From NCBI GenBank assembly GCA_030068145.1, contig JAPJBO010000602.1, forward strand, positions 62,001-126,000: DNA of 64,000 bases, given 5' to 3'. Within the stretch, counting starts at the first letter, position 1. Each line of letters opens with the position of its first letter. Positions 53,590 through 63,499 of the stretch are shown here, piece after piece. Origin of the DNA: Diplonema papillatum. Lineage: Eukaryota; Euglenozoa; Diplonemea; Diplonemida; Diplonemidae. The position numbers and the translations under genes were made by a program. The notes under the pieces were generated by a model. That model saw nothing but the letters and a program-made list of their open reading frames with translations, was not told the origin of the DNA and ran no database searches.

Positions 53590-53899
53590 CGGCTGTGGAA
53601 GTTCAGGTGACGCAGGCTTCACCTTGCTGTTTCACCTGAGACTTCTTTTGGTGGGGAAGAAGCTGCACATCATCAAGAGGTTCTACAGCTACTCCCAATG
53701 TGACTTCTTTGTTCTGGATAGCTTGAGCGTCACCTGTGCTTCACCAAAATACGTTCAGGCTCATGACCTGGGGACAACATTGACTCCGCCTCGCAAGTAT
53801 TTACGGATCCGACGAGAGATCTCCAGCAACGTGGAACGAATCATCAATGCAGGATGGACCGAGTATGAAAGAAAGGCGCTCACTAACATCAGCCGGTGA
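53590..53899 (+). CDS. Unrecognised ORF (possible 3' exon)
   Basis: A + frame open to a stop at 53899 encodes KKLHIIKRFYSYSQCDFF and, near its end, RKYLRIRREISSNVERIINA. Composition is protein-like and related segments recur at 41.3-42.0 kb. The start is unclear because upstream DNA is the 71-bp array. It may be a fragment of a duplicated host gene or of an element. Confidence 0.3.
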
Positions 53900-54120
53900 T
53901 TGTGCGACCGTAGCGAAGGGCTGTACAGAGTGCGCCATCTAAACAGGCTGCAAAAAGCATGAGAGGAAGGTGAGCCTAACATTCTTTGTTTCCTGCTGTA
54001 CACCATAGTAAGGACAAGACGACTTCAGAACAAGTTCCATGCTGAATGGTGGAGAAGTTGCAAACGTTAAGGAAATTGAACAACGATGATGGCGTACACG
54101 ACGCACTTGTCATGCACAAT
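53900..54120. other. Left flank of the palindrome-ended transposon
   Basis: No gene. CACTTGTCATGCACAAT at 54105 may be a degenerate outermost palindrome unit. Confidence 0.4.
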
Positions 54121-54330
54121 CACTTGTTATATAACAAGTGCCACTTGTTATATAACAAGTGCCACTTGTTATATAACAAGTGATCACTTGTTATATAACA
54201 AGTGATTGCTTGTTATATAACAAGTGTTTGGTTGCAATTTCATAAGGAACCGGGGGTTGTACCTACCCACGAGGGAAGCAGTCCAGAAAATCACGTGTTC
54301 TGCAAGACACAAGGCTTTTGGCGAACAAAC
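54121..54330. repeat. Left palindrome array and inverted repeat
   Basis: Palindromes at 54121-54140, 54142-54161, 54163-54182, 54185-54204 and 54208-54226, separated by 1-3 bp. Then about 100 bp inverted against the right end, including CACGTG and TCTGCAAGACAC landmarks. Confidence 0.95.
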
Positions 54331-54759
54331 ATGTTACATTTGTTTGTTGAAGTCCGCCTGAAAGATTGCAGCCGTGTCGTGTAAATAAACTCAGAAAAGT
54401 AAGAGACTGCTTTGCAGCACCATGCCAAACGCAGCCCCAAAACACGCATAGTGCTGAAGGGTCTTACTTGTTCTATAACAAGTAGCCTGGTTTACCGATG
54501 TACGAGAGAAAAACACGTGATCAGCAAGACGCATGTACTGAAAAACGATAGCACCGCAGAAGCAGAGCCGTGGTGGAGGACGTCGCGTCGGCTCGCTCTG
54601 ACCTGTGGTCTCGGCCGCAGTTTCACGCATAGTTCAACTAGCTTTACCTCAATCTCGACCCCGGCATCAAGAGAACGTGAGAGAACCTCTGAGGGAAGCA
54701 TGTTCGGCTTCTTGAACCACCTTGATGCAGGAGAAAAGAACGCATCATCAAAGAACGCA

Positions 54760-56619
54760 TCACACAACGTGATGGTGCTTCATGTGAGAGTCTCTAAGCC
54801 TGGATGAGGAAAAGCTCGCTAAGCACAGAGGGCACTTTGTCTTTGTAAGCATATCTGAGTGATTGTACAAGACGTGTTGGCTTAACCCGCTTGTGAAAAC
54901 TCGCTTCTTGCAAGCAGGGCACTCTTGTTTGCACTCACACGGTACAGCTGGACGGTGCTGCGTGTCGTAGTGTGCGTAGAGACCAAAGACCTTCTTGAAG
55001 TGCTTATTGCAGATGATGCAGCTGAAAACGGCGTCCTCATCTTCACTCTCGAGTGAGCTCTCATACCCGCTGCTACTTTCGCTTTCAGACGCAAGAGGAG
55101 CTTTCCACGGCGTGTCATTACACACACAAAGCTTAAATTCAGAGTGTGTTTCGACGCCTGGGTTGGCACAGAACTTCTGCCCCCATCGCGTCGCCCGACA
55201 TACGGTAGCACCAAGGCCGACAACCTTTAAGCGCGCAATCAGGCTTCTAGTCGCTTTCTTCCAAGTGTCATCCTTTTGCGTAACGCACGTGCAAAACACT
55301 ATCACGTCGTACTGGAACAAGTTAGGCACAGCGGCGACGCATTCGGAAAGCTTCGGCAAGGGCCGACGTTTCTTGTCGGGGTGAAAATGCTTCGTCTGAA
55401 GCTCCAGCACCTGCAGATCGCGCTCCATCGTTTGCTGGGAAGTCCTTCCCACCCAACGCTTGCGCTCTCCGTTCATGTGCTCGAACATTTCGTCTGACAC
55501 TGCCAGCCTGTGAGCATCTTGCGGATCAAACCAGTGTTCCATGCTGTGGGCATAGGCCGACAAAGTGATGCCAGGGTTCGCCCACTCCAACAAGAAAATC
55601 AGAGCGTGATAACTTAGCAAACCGAGCAAGAAGTGTTTTGCGAAGTTGGTCGCACCCTGCGCGGAAAAGAAGCGAACCGGTATGTCTTGATACCGAAAAA
55701 AGACAAGCATATCCATCAAGCAACATATTGTGTGCTCGTTCCCTTTGGTTCGCATCAGCAGAGTGGCTAGCAGTTTGCGCGCTTGTGAACCAGTCATATT
55801 GCAGCCCACACTTCCAAGTACAGCTTGTTCCACCGCTGCCGCATGCGGAAGGGTGCGCAGGATGAGACGCATCACTCCCTTGACGTCGTGCAGGGCTGGG
55901 GTGACTGTGTAACATGGTTGGACAAACCGTTGGGCAATGTGACATGTGTAGCCGGCCTCGTGCATTTCTTGAATGCTGAGCCGCTCGCAACAATGCATGT
56001 GTTGTAGCCGATCTTTTATAGGCGTCGCACAAAAGGCGCTCCTGTGCCCAGAGCTACCGACACCTGTGAACAACGACCAAAGCTCCGCGTGATCTCCGCC
56101 GATGCGAAAGAGCTGGAGGGACACAGCTTGATCGCCCACGTGAAACGTGCCTTTCTGGACTGCGGTCAGCTGGGGCAAGCACTGAAATATCCACCACTCG
56201 TGGAAAGACGCTTTTCGCTTGTCGCTGAGTGTGAGGAAGTGTGATACCGTCTCACCAGCTACGAGGCCGATTGCTAGTCGCTGTCTAGAGGTCCGGGAAC
56301 GGAATGCGTTCCCTGGATTGTATCCATCCATGACCAGAAGAACTGATGGGGCCTCCGAGTCTGCCTTCACCGGAAACGTCTTCAGGAGAAAGCTGAGTGA
56401 TCCCGCAACACTCCCCAAAACCTCATTGGAAAGAACCTTCCACGGTTCATCACTCTTGGCTACACTCCCCTGTGAAAGGCCCATGCAAATACCGGTGCGC
56501 TCCTTCACTAAGGTTCCCAATCGTGCGCAATCCTTCAATGACATCCCCAGCTGACCACGATTATCAGCTATCAACTGCCCAATTGCTCGAACGGTCGGTG
56601 CATCCATTTTCATAGCCAT
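54760..56619 (-). CDS. Putative DDE transposase with three C2H2 zinc fingers
   Basis: 619 residues, intact. D98 (LLVMDGY), D176 (GGDHAELW, followed by FTGVGSSGHRSAFC) and E377 or E380 (YAHSMEHW...SDEMFEHMNGE) are spaced like the acidic triad of RNase H-fold transposases of the RAG1/Transib-like type. The GGD...C and YAH...E blocks drive this call. After an acidic Ser/Glu linker (511-530) come three C2H2 fingers: C534/C537/H550/H555, C567/C570/H582/H587 and C596/C599/H612/H616. It would bind the element ends, possibly the palindromes, and catalyse cut-and-paste transposition. Superfamily is not settled. A decayed homologue lies at 49.5 kb. Confidence 0.75.
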   Translation of the reverse strand: MAMKMDAPTVRAIGQLIADNRGQLGMSLKDCARLGTLVKERTGICMGLSQGSVAKSDEPWKVLSNEVLGSVAGSLSFLLKTFPVKADSEAPSVLLVMDGYNPGNAFRSRTSRQRLAIGLVAGETVSHFLTLSDKRKASFHEWWIFQCLPQLTAVQKGTFHVGDQAVSLQLFRIGGDHAELWSLFTGVGSSGHRSAFCATPIKDRLQHMHCCERLSIQEMHEAGYTCHIAQRFVQPCYTVTPALHDVKGVMRLILRTLPHAAAVEQAVLGSVGCNMTGSQARKLLATLLMRTKGNEHTICCLMDMLVFFRYQDIPVRFFSAQGATNFAKHFLLGLLSYHALIFLLEWANPGITLSAYAHSMEHWFDPQDAHRLAVSDEMFEHMNGERKRWVGRTSQQTMERDLQVLELQTKHFHPDKKRRPLPKLSECVAAVPNLFQYDVIVFCTCVTQKDDTWKKATRSLIARLKVVGLGATVCRATRWGQKFCANPGVETHSEFKLCVCNDTPWKAPLASESESSSGYESSLESEDEDAVFSCIICNKHFKKVFGLYAHYDTQHRPAVPCECKQECPACKKRVFTSGLSQHVLYNHSDMLTKTKCPLCLASFSSSRLRDSHMKHHHVV

Positions 56620-57067
56620 GGTTCTTTTGGGTGATCGAAAAGCAGCAACCTGTCAATTCGATTCTTCCACTTCAATGATCAGCAACATATGAAACGTGAA
56701 ACGTGGACCGACATATTGAGTGTCCGCTTCAGCTTACAATTAGTGTACTACAATGGTCAACAAGCCAGAACACCAAAGACGGATACTTCCACGTTTGTCA
56801 TCACACTGACCCATCGTTCAGTTTATTCAATTTCAACTTGCCCTCGTCCACGCCAGGAAACAGGGAGAAAAGCTGCCCAAGAGTTACATGTATCCCCTGC
56901 AATTGATCACCAACTTCTTGTTCGGGGCATTAAGAGGGAAAACAGAGGGGATTTGCTGCGCAAAATATTGGGTCATGATCAAAATGAATGTCGTCGTCAA
57001 AAAAGATAGGAGGTTACCGTCATCGGATGCGTTATCGGAATTGTCGGTGTCGTCTGCACTGGCGCGG
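56620..57067. other. Intergenic gap inside the transposon
   Basis: About 450 bp between the two genes. A short minus frame (56884-57102) starts with an acidic stretch (EDDRASADDTDNSDNASDD) that overlaps the end of the accessory gene in another frame. It could be the start of the transposase's first exon, but no donor was identified. Confidence 0.4.
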
Positions 57068-57980
57068 TCATCTTCGACTTGGTCTAATGACACGCCCAAC
57101 AATTCTGGATTGTTTCTCCAATTGCCCCGCTCGACGGTAAATCACCTGGTTGGCGGTTGTAGCCAAAGGAAACTTCACCACAGTAAGCCCTCCTGACTCT
57201 GTAACCAGCATGCTTTTAGTGGTGTCAATGATGACATCTGAAGGCAGAGTGTAGCTACCCTTGTAAAGGCCTGCGGCGCCTCCTGACGATGGTAGTTCGC
57301 GATACAGGGTGAATGCGAGGCAGTTTCCAGTGAGGAGGCGGGGGGTGAGCTTCCGGAATCACCGTACACCCACTTTCTATCACAATACAGTGATATGTCA
57401 ACGACTCCGAACCGACGGTCCCCTGCTGTTTGCCCACGACAGTAATGTAAGGCCATCTGGGGTTGCGCTTTCCTACAGCAGCACCGGCGCCCACAACCTG
57501 CCCTTGGAGTTTGCTTTTGTAGATGCTCGTCACATCTACGTTGTCAAGGCAAATATCTTTGACGGCGGCAGCTCGCAGACGAGTGTATGGTTCACCTGCC
57601 TTTTGTGCAGGCGTGGGGCTCTTGCGGAGGTAAACCCCGCGGAAAACCATATCGGTGTTAAGGCGGATCCTCAGCGCGTAAAGCTTCGTGTCGGTTGCCT
57701 CCGCCTGATTCTTCGCATAAAGCATGCGAGGAAACTTCGCACCGATGGCCTTGCTGATCCTGCCATCGCGGCCGCCGAGCTCGAAGCCAAATAGGGTCTG
57801 CACCACAGCTTTTAAGGCCACGTGCATGACCTCGGTGTCGTCTTTCGCCACGCAGTAAACGTCGACGAAGTCGACGATCACCTGGGCCGTCTGGGCCTCG
57901 ATGATGTCCGGCCCGGCGTCCCCCGACTTCTTCCTCTTTTTCTCCGGGGTCTTCGACGAGTTGTCACTGCGCTTGCTCAT
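57068..57980 (-). CDS. Transposon accessory protein, one frameshift
   Basis: ATG at 57980 opens MSKRSDNSSKTPEKKRKKSG, a basic nuclear-localisation-like start. It continues as a well-mixed alpha/beta-type sequence (QAEATDTKLYALRIRLNTDM, NPRWPYITVVGKQQGTV) to about VIPEAH. There the frame ends in low-quality sequence to a stop at 57255. Shifting by one base at the six-G run 57340-57345 opens a further 90 codons of good quality (LTGNCLAFTLYREL, TLPSDVIIDTTKSMLVTESG, TTANQVIYRRAGQLEKQSRI) to a stop at 57068. The product would be about 303 residues. Function unknown; being co-oriented with the transposase suggests a helper or DNA-binding subunit. Confidence 0.65.
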
Positions 57981-58124
57981 AATGTGGTTCTTCTGTTTCT
58001 TGTGGGAGAAGGTCCTGTAAAGTGTGATTTTTCACACGACAAGAAACTTCGACCCACAGAAGAACCCCGAATGAGCGGTTCGGGTGTCCAAATGCCAAGC
58101 GCGCTTGCAGCAACCGTTTGTTTG

Positions 58125-58299
58125 CCAAAACCCTAGTGTCTTGCAGATCACGTGACTTTCTCTCGTAGGTAGGTACAAACCCCAGGTTCCTTATGAAATT
58201 GCAACCAATGATTACTTGTTATATAACAAGTGATCACTTGTTATATAACAAGTAATCACTTGTTATATAACAAGTGACCACTTGTTACATCACTTGTTA
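58125..58299. repeat. Right inverted repeat and palindrome array
   Basis: The inverted repeat (58125-58209) mirrors 54229-54330. Palindromes lie at 58213-58232, 58235-58254 and 58257-58276, and a degenerate unit CACTTGTTACATCACTTGTT at 58280-58299. Confidence 0.95.
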
Positions 58300-58308
58300 G
58301 AAATATAA

Positions 58309-59642
58309 GGGTAGGCGTTTTTTTTTTTTTTTGGCCCATGTCCGCGCGCGCGTACATTTTTGGACCCCCCGGAAAAAAAAAACTTTTGCAAAAAAAAAAC
58401 TTTTGGGATCTGTGCATTGGAACCGGTCGTGAGAGCGACTGCAGGCGTAGTCACGAGCGTGTCCGGCTCGGGAAAAGTCGAAAACCTGTTCATCACACCG
58501 ATACTTCACGGCGATGCAAATCGCGTAGACGTTGTTTACCTCAGTGTGTATTGACTTTGAAGCCGACTATGCCCGGTGCTGGGTTGGTGCGCTGGGCAAG
58601 CAATATCGTGATACTTTGACGTTGGTGCCAATCTAAACAGCAAGATTTGCGTAGCTTTAGCCAGCTCCTGCTGGACGCAGTCGAAGCACGCGGGATACAA
58701 GCACAGCCTCAGCCTCGAAACCGTGCGCGGTTTTACCGGCAAGGCATGTCGGGGGGTTTTTTTGCCGCTGTGGTGCGATTATCACACAGAACCAGTCCGC
58801 GGGCAGTGCACGCGTCTATGCCTTCCGACGCCTGGAGCAGCTACTAGTAGGGACGTATCTGAGACTCGACTGAGGAGGCATTAAAAGGACGCAGGGCAAG
58901 CGATGCGTTCGCGGTGCTTGCGACATAGTGCTTTGCACTTGACCGGCGGCAATGCTTGTGCCGAGGTATATTTGCGAAGAAAACGGCACTCGGACCGTGA
59001 CATCGCAATGGGGCATGTCAGAAGAGAGATACAAGATTGACGGACACCCGCACAATCGACAGTCCTCTGGTTCACTGCTTTATCGTTCGCGGCGTACCCG
59101 GCGAACCGCGATCTCGAGTTTAAACCCGAGTGTTTTTTCTCCTGTGGCATCGTCTATCCTCTGCAGCCTTCGACTATGGAACTGTTGAACTCTAGACTGC
59201 CACCGCAACCCCTCGGACACATCAAGCTCACCACATTCATCTTTGAGCTCATCGTCCAGGAATTCCACCAACAACGGGCACAAAAGTGCCAACAGCGGAC
59301 CGGCCAGTAGTATAGCCGGTACATACGGTGTGAAGCGGTAGGTAGAGCCGGTACATACGGTGTGAAGCGGTAGGTAGAGCCGGTACATACGGTGTGAAGC
59401 GGTGTGTAGCCGGTACATACGGTATGAAGCGGTGTGTAGCCGGTACATACGGTATGAAGCGGTGTGTAGCCGGTACATACGGTATGAAGCGGTGTGTAGC
59501 CGGTACATACGGTGTGACATCCAGTAGCAGAAAGTCTTGTGGCAAAAGTTTTTTTTTTCTGAAAAGTTTTTTTTTTGCGCGCGCGCGCGTAAATTTCTGT
59601 GGGCCGACGGACATGGGCCAAAAAAAAAAAAACCGCCTACCC
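58309..59642. mobile_element. Element with GGGTAGGCG ends and TAA duplication (PIF/Harbinger-like?)
   Basis: The ends are inverted for about 100 bp: GGGTAGGCG, a T run, GGCCCATGTCCG, a CG-alternating stretch, and two A-run/CTTTT blocks. Flanks carry TAA on both sides (58306-58308 and 59643-59645). A TAA duplication fits PIF/Harbinger. The interior has a protein-like tail at about 58430-58554 (SGSGKVENLFITPILHGDAN) and a 31-bp minisatellite but no transposase. It begins 9 bp after the palindrome-ended transposon. Confidence 0.65.
59308..59520. repeat. 31-bp minisatellite, about 7 copies
   Basis: TAGCCGGTACATACGGTGTG then AAGCGGTGTG. Copies vary at GG(T/A)(G/A)G and ACGGT(G/A)TG. Confidence 0.95.
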
Positions 59643-59645
59643 TAA

Positions 59646-59965
59646 CTAGTTATGTCCCAAAAAAAACAGCTAACAAGTGCGTCGTGTAACTATTACGCGA
59701 GGGGGGGGGGGGGTTTTACTGAAAACAGGGGGCGATCCTTGCTAGCCCCTTTACCATGTGCGTTTGCCACAGAGTGCGGCGCTCAGTCTCCTTCTGCCAT
59801 TCAGTACTGCTGCTTCTACCATACGCATACAATCATCGATCAGCGGTAGCACTGTTAGTACGTCGTCTTGAGACAGGTTGGACTTGCAACTCGCGCGGAT
59901 GCTGCAGGTATTTTCAGGTAGCAAGGGAAGGAAGGAAGGAAACGTGACGGTTTGAGTCGGAGGCA
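59646..59965. other. No gene; G run at 59701-59714
   Basis: Low-complexity then unassigned DNA. Short frames only. Confidence 0.4.
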
Positions 59966-60175
59966 GCAGTGCTACAACTCCGTCCGCTCTGCCCTGTGGC
60001 TGACCGTCTCGACGAGTTTGTGTTCGGTGCAAGTGCTAAGCCCCAAGGTGCGCCACGCCTTGATGCTTTAGTTTGGGAAATCGGTAGTCACTTGACCTGT
60101 AGACCCGTGGCTCTGCAGTACGCCGAACACGTGAAGCTTGGCTCCCGTGTAGCAGGCTTTCCCTGGTACCTAGCG
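59966..60175 (-). repeat. Inverted copy of the 32.10-32.32 kb repeat
   Basis: Reversed, it matches 32118-32315 and contains the same CCACGCCTTGATGCTTTAG block. No rRNA sequence adjoins this copy. Confidence 0.8.
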
Positions 60176-60360
60176 AGAGAAGAAGAACTAAGAAGAAAAG
60201 CCAGGCACTGGGATCTTCCTGACGAGCACGCAACCCGGTGAACATAACCAAGAGTCGAAGATTAGCGTCGAAACTTCTTGGCTTTTCACGCCGTAGCAGA
60301 ACGACACCACACCCCGCCCAATCCCAAACACCCCCTCGAACGCTGCTTTCTCCGACTACA

Positions 60361-60705
60361 TACCATGCAGGGTCAAAACCTTGTGTCTTTTTGAAAATGG
60401 CAAAAAAAAAATTTCTGGAAAAAAATTGGGTTTTTTGAATTTTAAAATTTTGGAACAAACTCTGCAGTAATTTTTGACGACGTTGAGCAATTTTTTTTTG
60501 ATGATTGTGACAAACACACCGAATCACTGCTTGACCTTTCTACTTTCGATTTATGCATCACCCGCGACGGTGAAGACGAAGCAGCAGACGGAGCCAGTAT
60601 ACGCAGTAGGAGGAGGATGTATTATTTTTCCAATTTTTTTTTTTGGGGTCCATCGGCCCCGCGGGAGCGTTTTAAAAAGACACAAGGTTCTGACCCTGCA
60701 TGATA
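60361..60705. mobile_element. MITE with CATGCAGGGTC ends
   Basis: CATGCAGGGTCAAAACCTTG then TGTCTTTTT at the left is inverted at the right (60665-60702), followed inward on both sides by A/T-run sequence. About 345 bp, no ORF. Confidence 0.65.
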
Positions 60706-61195
60706 CACGCACCCAGCTGCTATGAGCAACCCACGTACCCTCACAACACACACCTCTTCGCGTTTTTTGAAACCACATCACCTTCGACGCCTTTGCCTGC
60801 GGTACCTTCAAATCCCGATAGCCGGCACGTACGCATTTGCAGCCCTCCAGCCGCAAACCTCGCAGCCACCACCACCCAGAAACGGACGAGCTTTTTGCCG
60901 TCGCCAATCTATGCACACTCTCCGCCTCCAGCAACTCCGTTTCAGGAGCTGCATCAAAGGCCAACCCTTTGATGCAGCTCCTGAACGCGTTAGGGGACTT
61001 CACAAGGTCTCACAACGGAGTGCCACAACACCCGAAACGAGCAGCACCGTCCACTTTCCTCAACCCTCTCACCCCCTCCGTACCCAAGCCTCTACGGTCA
61101 ACCGGAGACATTAAAATACCGACCTTCTAATCCACAAGTAACGCTAAGAAGAAGCACGCCTTTACAATCATGAGATATAGGGCGTCGCTAGGTGT
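60706..61195. other. Upstream region with a perfect hairpin
   Basis: A + frame at 60837-61130 (TDELFAVANLCTLSASSNSV) is open but unrecognised. A perfect 18-bp stem with a 5-base loop lies at 60943-60983. The dispersed motif GGTCAACCGGAGAC lies at 61096. Confidence 0.45.
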
Positions 61196-61199
61196 GAAA

Positions 61200-61520
61200 G
61201 GTACGGCTTAGTCCAGTGGGAAACAGAACGAATCCGAATAGGCAGTTGCACCTTTTTCTTGCGGCATGGCTCTCATGCAGGCGGACTGCATTCCACGGTT
61301 GTCATTTAGGGTCGAATGCAGAATCTGTGGCTATCATCTGCATCGGCTGCATCCGCTCACGGTTGTAGATCAGAGTCTAGTGGGAAACAGAACGAACCCG
61401 AATAGGCAGTTTCACCTTTTCCTTGTGGCGTGGCTCTCATGCAGGCGAAAACTGTATTCCACGGTTGTCATTTAGGTTCGAATGAAGAATCTGTGCATCG
61501 GCTGCATCCGCTAGATAAGA
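61200..61520 (+). repeat. Tandem duplication, unit about 170 bp
   Basis: AGTGGGAAACAGAACGAA(T/C)CCGAATAGGCAGT through GAATCTGTG...CATCGGCTGCATCCGCT occurs at about 61216-61357 and 61378-61512. Part of the unit is shared with 1010-1050. It lies directly upstream of the sulfatase. Confidence 0.9.
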
Positions 61521-61629
61521 GACAGGGAACCTGGTTCCATCTGCTCGAAAAGCAAACGATTCGACGCATATCGTCGAATCGTCCCATCAATTCAGGCCCA
61601 AAACCACGATCTCACGCACATCCAAAACA

Positions 61630-63138
61630 ATGCGTGCGAGGCACACAATCGCGATGCTTCTGACGCTGGCGAGTGCGGTCCGCGCCGCCACGAAGCCGAA
61701 CGTGATGTTTATTCTGGCAGACGACCTCGGCTGGAACGACATCGAGCGCCACGGCTCGCCTCAGATCCAGACTTCGAACATCAACGATCTCTGCGACGAG
61801 GGCGTGCAGTTGAATCGGTACTACGGCCAGCCAGTGTGCAGTCCGACCCGGTCGACAATCATGTCCGGGAGGCACGTGATCCACAGCGGGATCTACGAGC
61901 CGTTCTCGCAGGGGACCAACCAGCACTTGAACCTCTCGTGGAAGCTGATGCCGCAGTACTTCGCAGAGGCAGGGTACGACACGCATATGGTGGGCAAATG
62001 GCACTTAGGGATGAACCTCATGGACACCCTTCCAACCTCAAGAGGCTTCGCATCCTACCTTGGATACTGGTGTGGTGCTGAGGACTACTACACCCACGAA
62101 GCTTCGAGCAACGCTGCGACAGGATATGACTTCCAAGACATGACCGAGCCGACGTTCGCCTACAACGGCACGTTTTCGACGTTTGCCTTCACCGAAAGGG
62201 CAGTGAAGATACTGAGGGAGCAGTACGCCAATGCGAGCGCGAATCCGTTTTTTTTCTATCTCGCGTACCAGAACGTGCACTGGCCCCTCGAAGCGCCGGA
62301 GGAGTACATGCAGAAATGCGCGGGGAAAACTGGCGGGAACACAGCGAGGCAGACGGTTTGCGCCCTCGCGACGCTGCTCGACGACGGCATCGGCAACGTG
62401 ACGAGAGCGCTGCAGGATATAGGCCGCCTGGACAACACCATTGTCGTGTTTTCGTCGGACAACGGCGGACCGACGAACAACACGGAGGGCACGCAGAGCA
62501 ACAACTACCCGCTCCGCGGCGGCAAAAACACGATCTGGGAAGGCGGCACGCGGCTCTCCGGCTGCATCCGGGGCCCGAACCTCCCGAAGAAAACGGTGTG
62601 GAACGGCCTCATGCACACGACGGACTGGCTGTACACCCTCCTAGACGCAGCGGGCGCCGCACCGCCGGAGACGCCGCAGCCCGGGGATGGGATGTCCGTG
62701 TGGAGCAGTCTGTCGACGTCGAATGCGACGTCTCCTCGGTCGTGGATCCTGTACGAGACGCACCCGGACAACCAGCAAATAGTCCACGGCCACGCGTACC
62801 AGTCCGGAGGGATGAAGATCGTTTGGACGGGACCTTCAAACCCAGCGCAGGAGCATGGCTGGTTCCCGCCTCCCGGCCAGGACCCTTCGACGGTGCACTA
62901 CACAGTAGACTGCGGGGCACCTCCTTCGGTACCTTCGAACTGCGGGCCCAGCTGGTGTCTCTTCAATGTCACGGCAGACCCGTGCGAGTATCATGACATC
63001 GCCACTGAGCACCCCGAAATCGTCACGGCGTTGGTGAACGAGATCCAAGTGTACCAACCGTCCGCGGTTCCACCGCTCAAGGGGCAAGGCTGCGAGCCAG
63101 TCATTGATGCTCAAGGGGCGTGGAGACCTTGTGACTGA
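61630..63138 (+). CDS. Secreted arylsulfatase (sulfatase family)
   Basis: A complete intronless 502-residue frame. An N-terminal signal peptide (AMLLTLASAVRAA) directs it to the secretory pathway; ATG 61630 is the first in frame, and Met9 could also serve. FILADDLGW gives metal ligands D31/D32. C70-SPT-R74 is the formylglycine motif C-x-P-x-R. K122 and H124 (GKWHLG), H216 (NVHWPLE), D276/N277 (SSDNGG) and K298 complete the active-site set, so it should be catalytic once the Cys is converted by a formylglycine-generating enzyme. Length and order fit arylsulfatase B/N-acetylgalactosamine-4-sulfatase-like enzymes. It would hydrolyse sulfate esters, perhaps of marine polysaccharides, in a lysosome-like compartment or outside the cell. 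Substrate is not predictable. Confidence 0.95.
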   Translation: MRARHTIAMLLTLASAVRAATKPNVMFILADDLGWNDIERHGSPQIQTSNINDLCDEGVQLNRYYGQPVCSPTRSTIMSGRHVIHSGIYEPFSQGTNQHLNLSWKLMPQYFAEAGYDTHMVGKWHLGMNLMDTLPTSRGFASYLGYWCGAEDYYTHEASSNAATGYDFQDMTEPTFAYNGTFSTFAFTERAVKILREQYANASANPFFFYLAYQNVHWPLEAPEEYMQKCAGKTGGNTARQTVCALATLLDDGIGNVTRALQDIGRLDNTIVVFSSDNGGPTNNTEGTQSNNYPLRGGKNTIWEGGTRLSGCIRGPNLPKKTVWNGLMHTTDWLYTLLDAAGAAPPETPQPGDGMSVWSSLSTSNATSPRSWILYETHPDNQQIVHGHAYQSGGMKIVWTGPSNPAQEHGWFPPPGQDPSTVHYTVDCGAPPSVPSNCGPSWCLFNVTADPCEYHDIATEHPEIVTALVNEIQVYQPSAVPPLKGQGCEPVIDAQGAWRPCD

Positions 63139-63400
63139 ACTGCAGATGCCGTACCACACATACCTGACAAGGGGACGTACGTTGGGACCGTCCCAAGCCG
63201 AAGAAGGAGTCCAAAAGCGAAGCAGCAACACCAACACGGAGACGCAAACCGAAGGCAGCCAAGCAGACCTCCCAGGGCAGGGGGGAACCTGCGGCGGTGA
63301 AGTAACGAAGCTCATCCGAGTGTCCGATGAAACCCCTTGTCAATATCACCCAACGACTGCCCTTCTAGAATGGTCGGAAACTAATCAACGGTCAACCGGA
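63139..63400 (+). repeat. Dispersed repeat R5, copy 3
   Basis: Matches 39999-40160, with the basic reading frame ending AAVK-stop (63302-63304). It then continues CATCCGAGTGTCCGATGAAA to about 63358. The motif GGTCAACCGGAGAC follows at 63390. It begins about 40 bp after the sulfatase stop. Confidence 0.85.
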
Positions 63401-63499
63401 GACTTTTGAAGAGGAGTGATAGATGACCTCCGTTCGTGCATCAAAAGAGTGTGTTATACATTGTACAAGTTCCGATCATAGCAACGTCGTATTTTTCAG

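Larger units (their letters stand above)
54121..58299. mobile_element. 4.2-kb transposon with palindrome-array ends
   Basis: The left end has five units of the perfect palindrome CACTTGTTATATAACAAGTG (54121-54226, the fifth altered by one base). The right end has three units and a degenerate fourth (58213-58299). Inside each array is an inverted repeat of about 100 bp starting GGTTGCAATTTCATAAGGAA (54229-54330 against 58125-58209). Two genes, both reading leftward, fill the interior: an accessory protein and a putative DDE transposase. An extra internal copy of the end sits at 54464-54530. Target duplication could not be fixed because the outer units are degenerate. The transposase frame is intact, so the element may be recently active. 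Confidence 0.85.

Noticed and set aside
54412..54807. 131-codon + ORF inside the transposon left end
   Set aside because: It overlaps the terminal structures and the 3' end of the transposase on the other strand. Composition is unremarkable.
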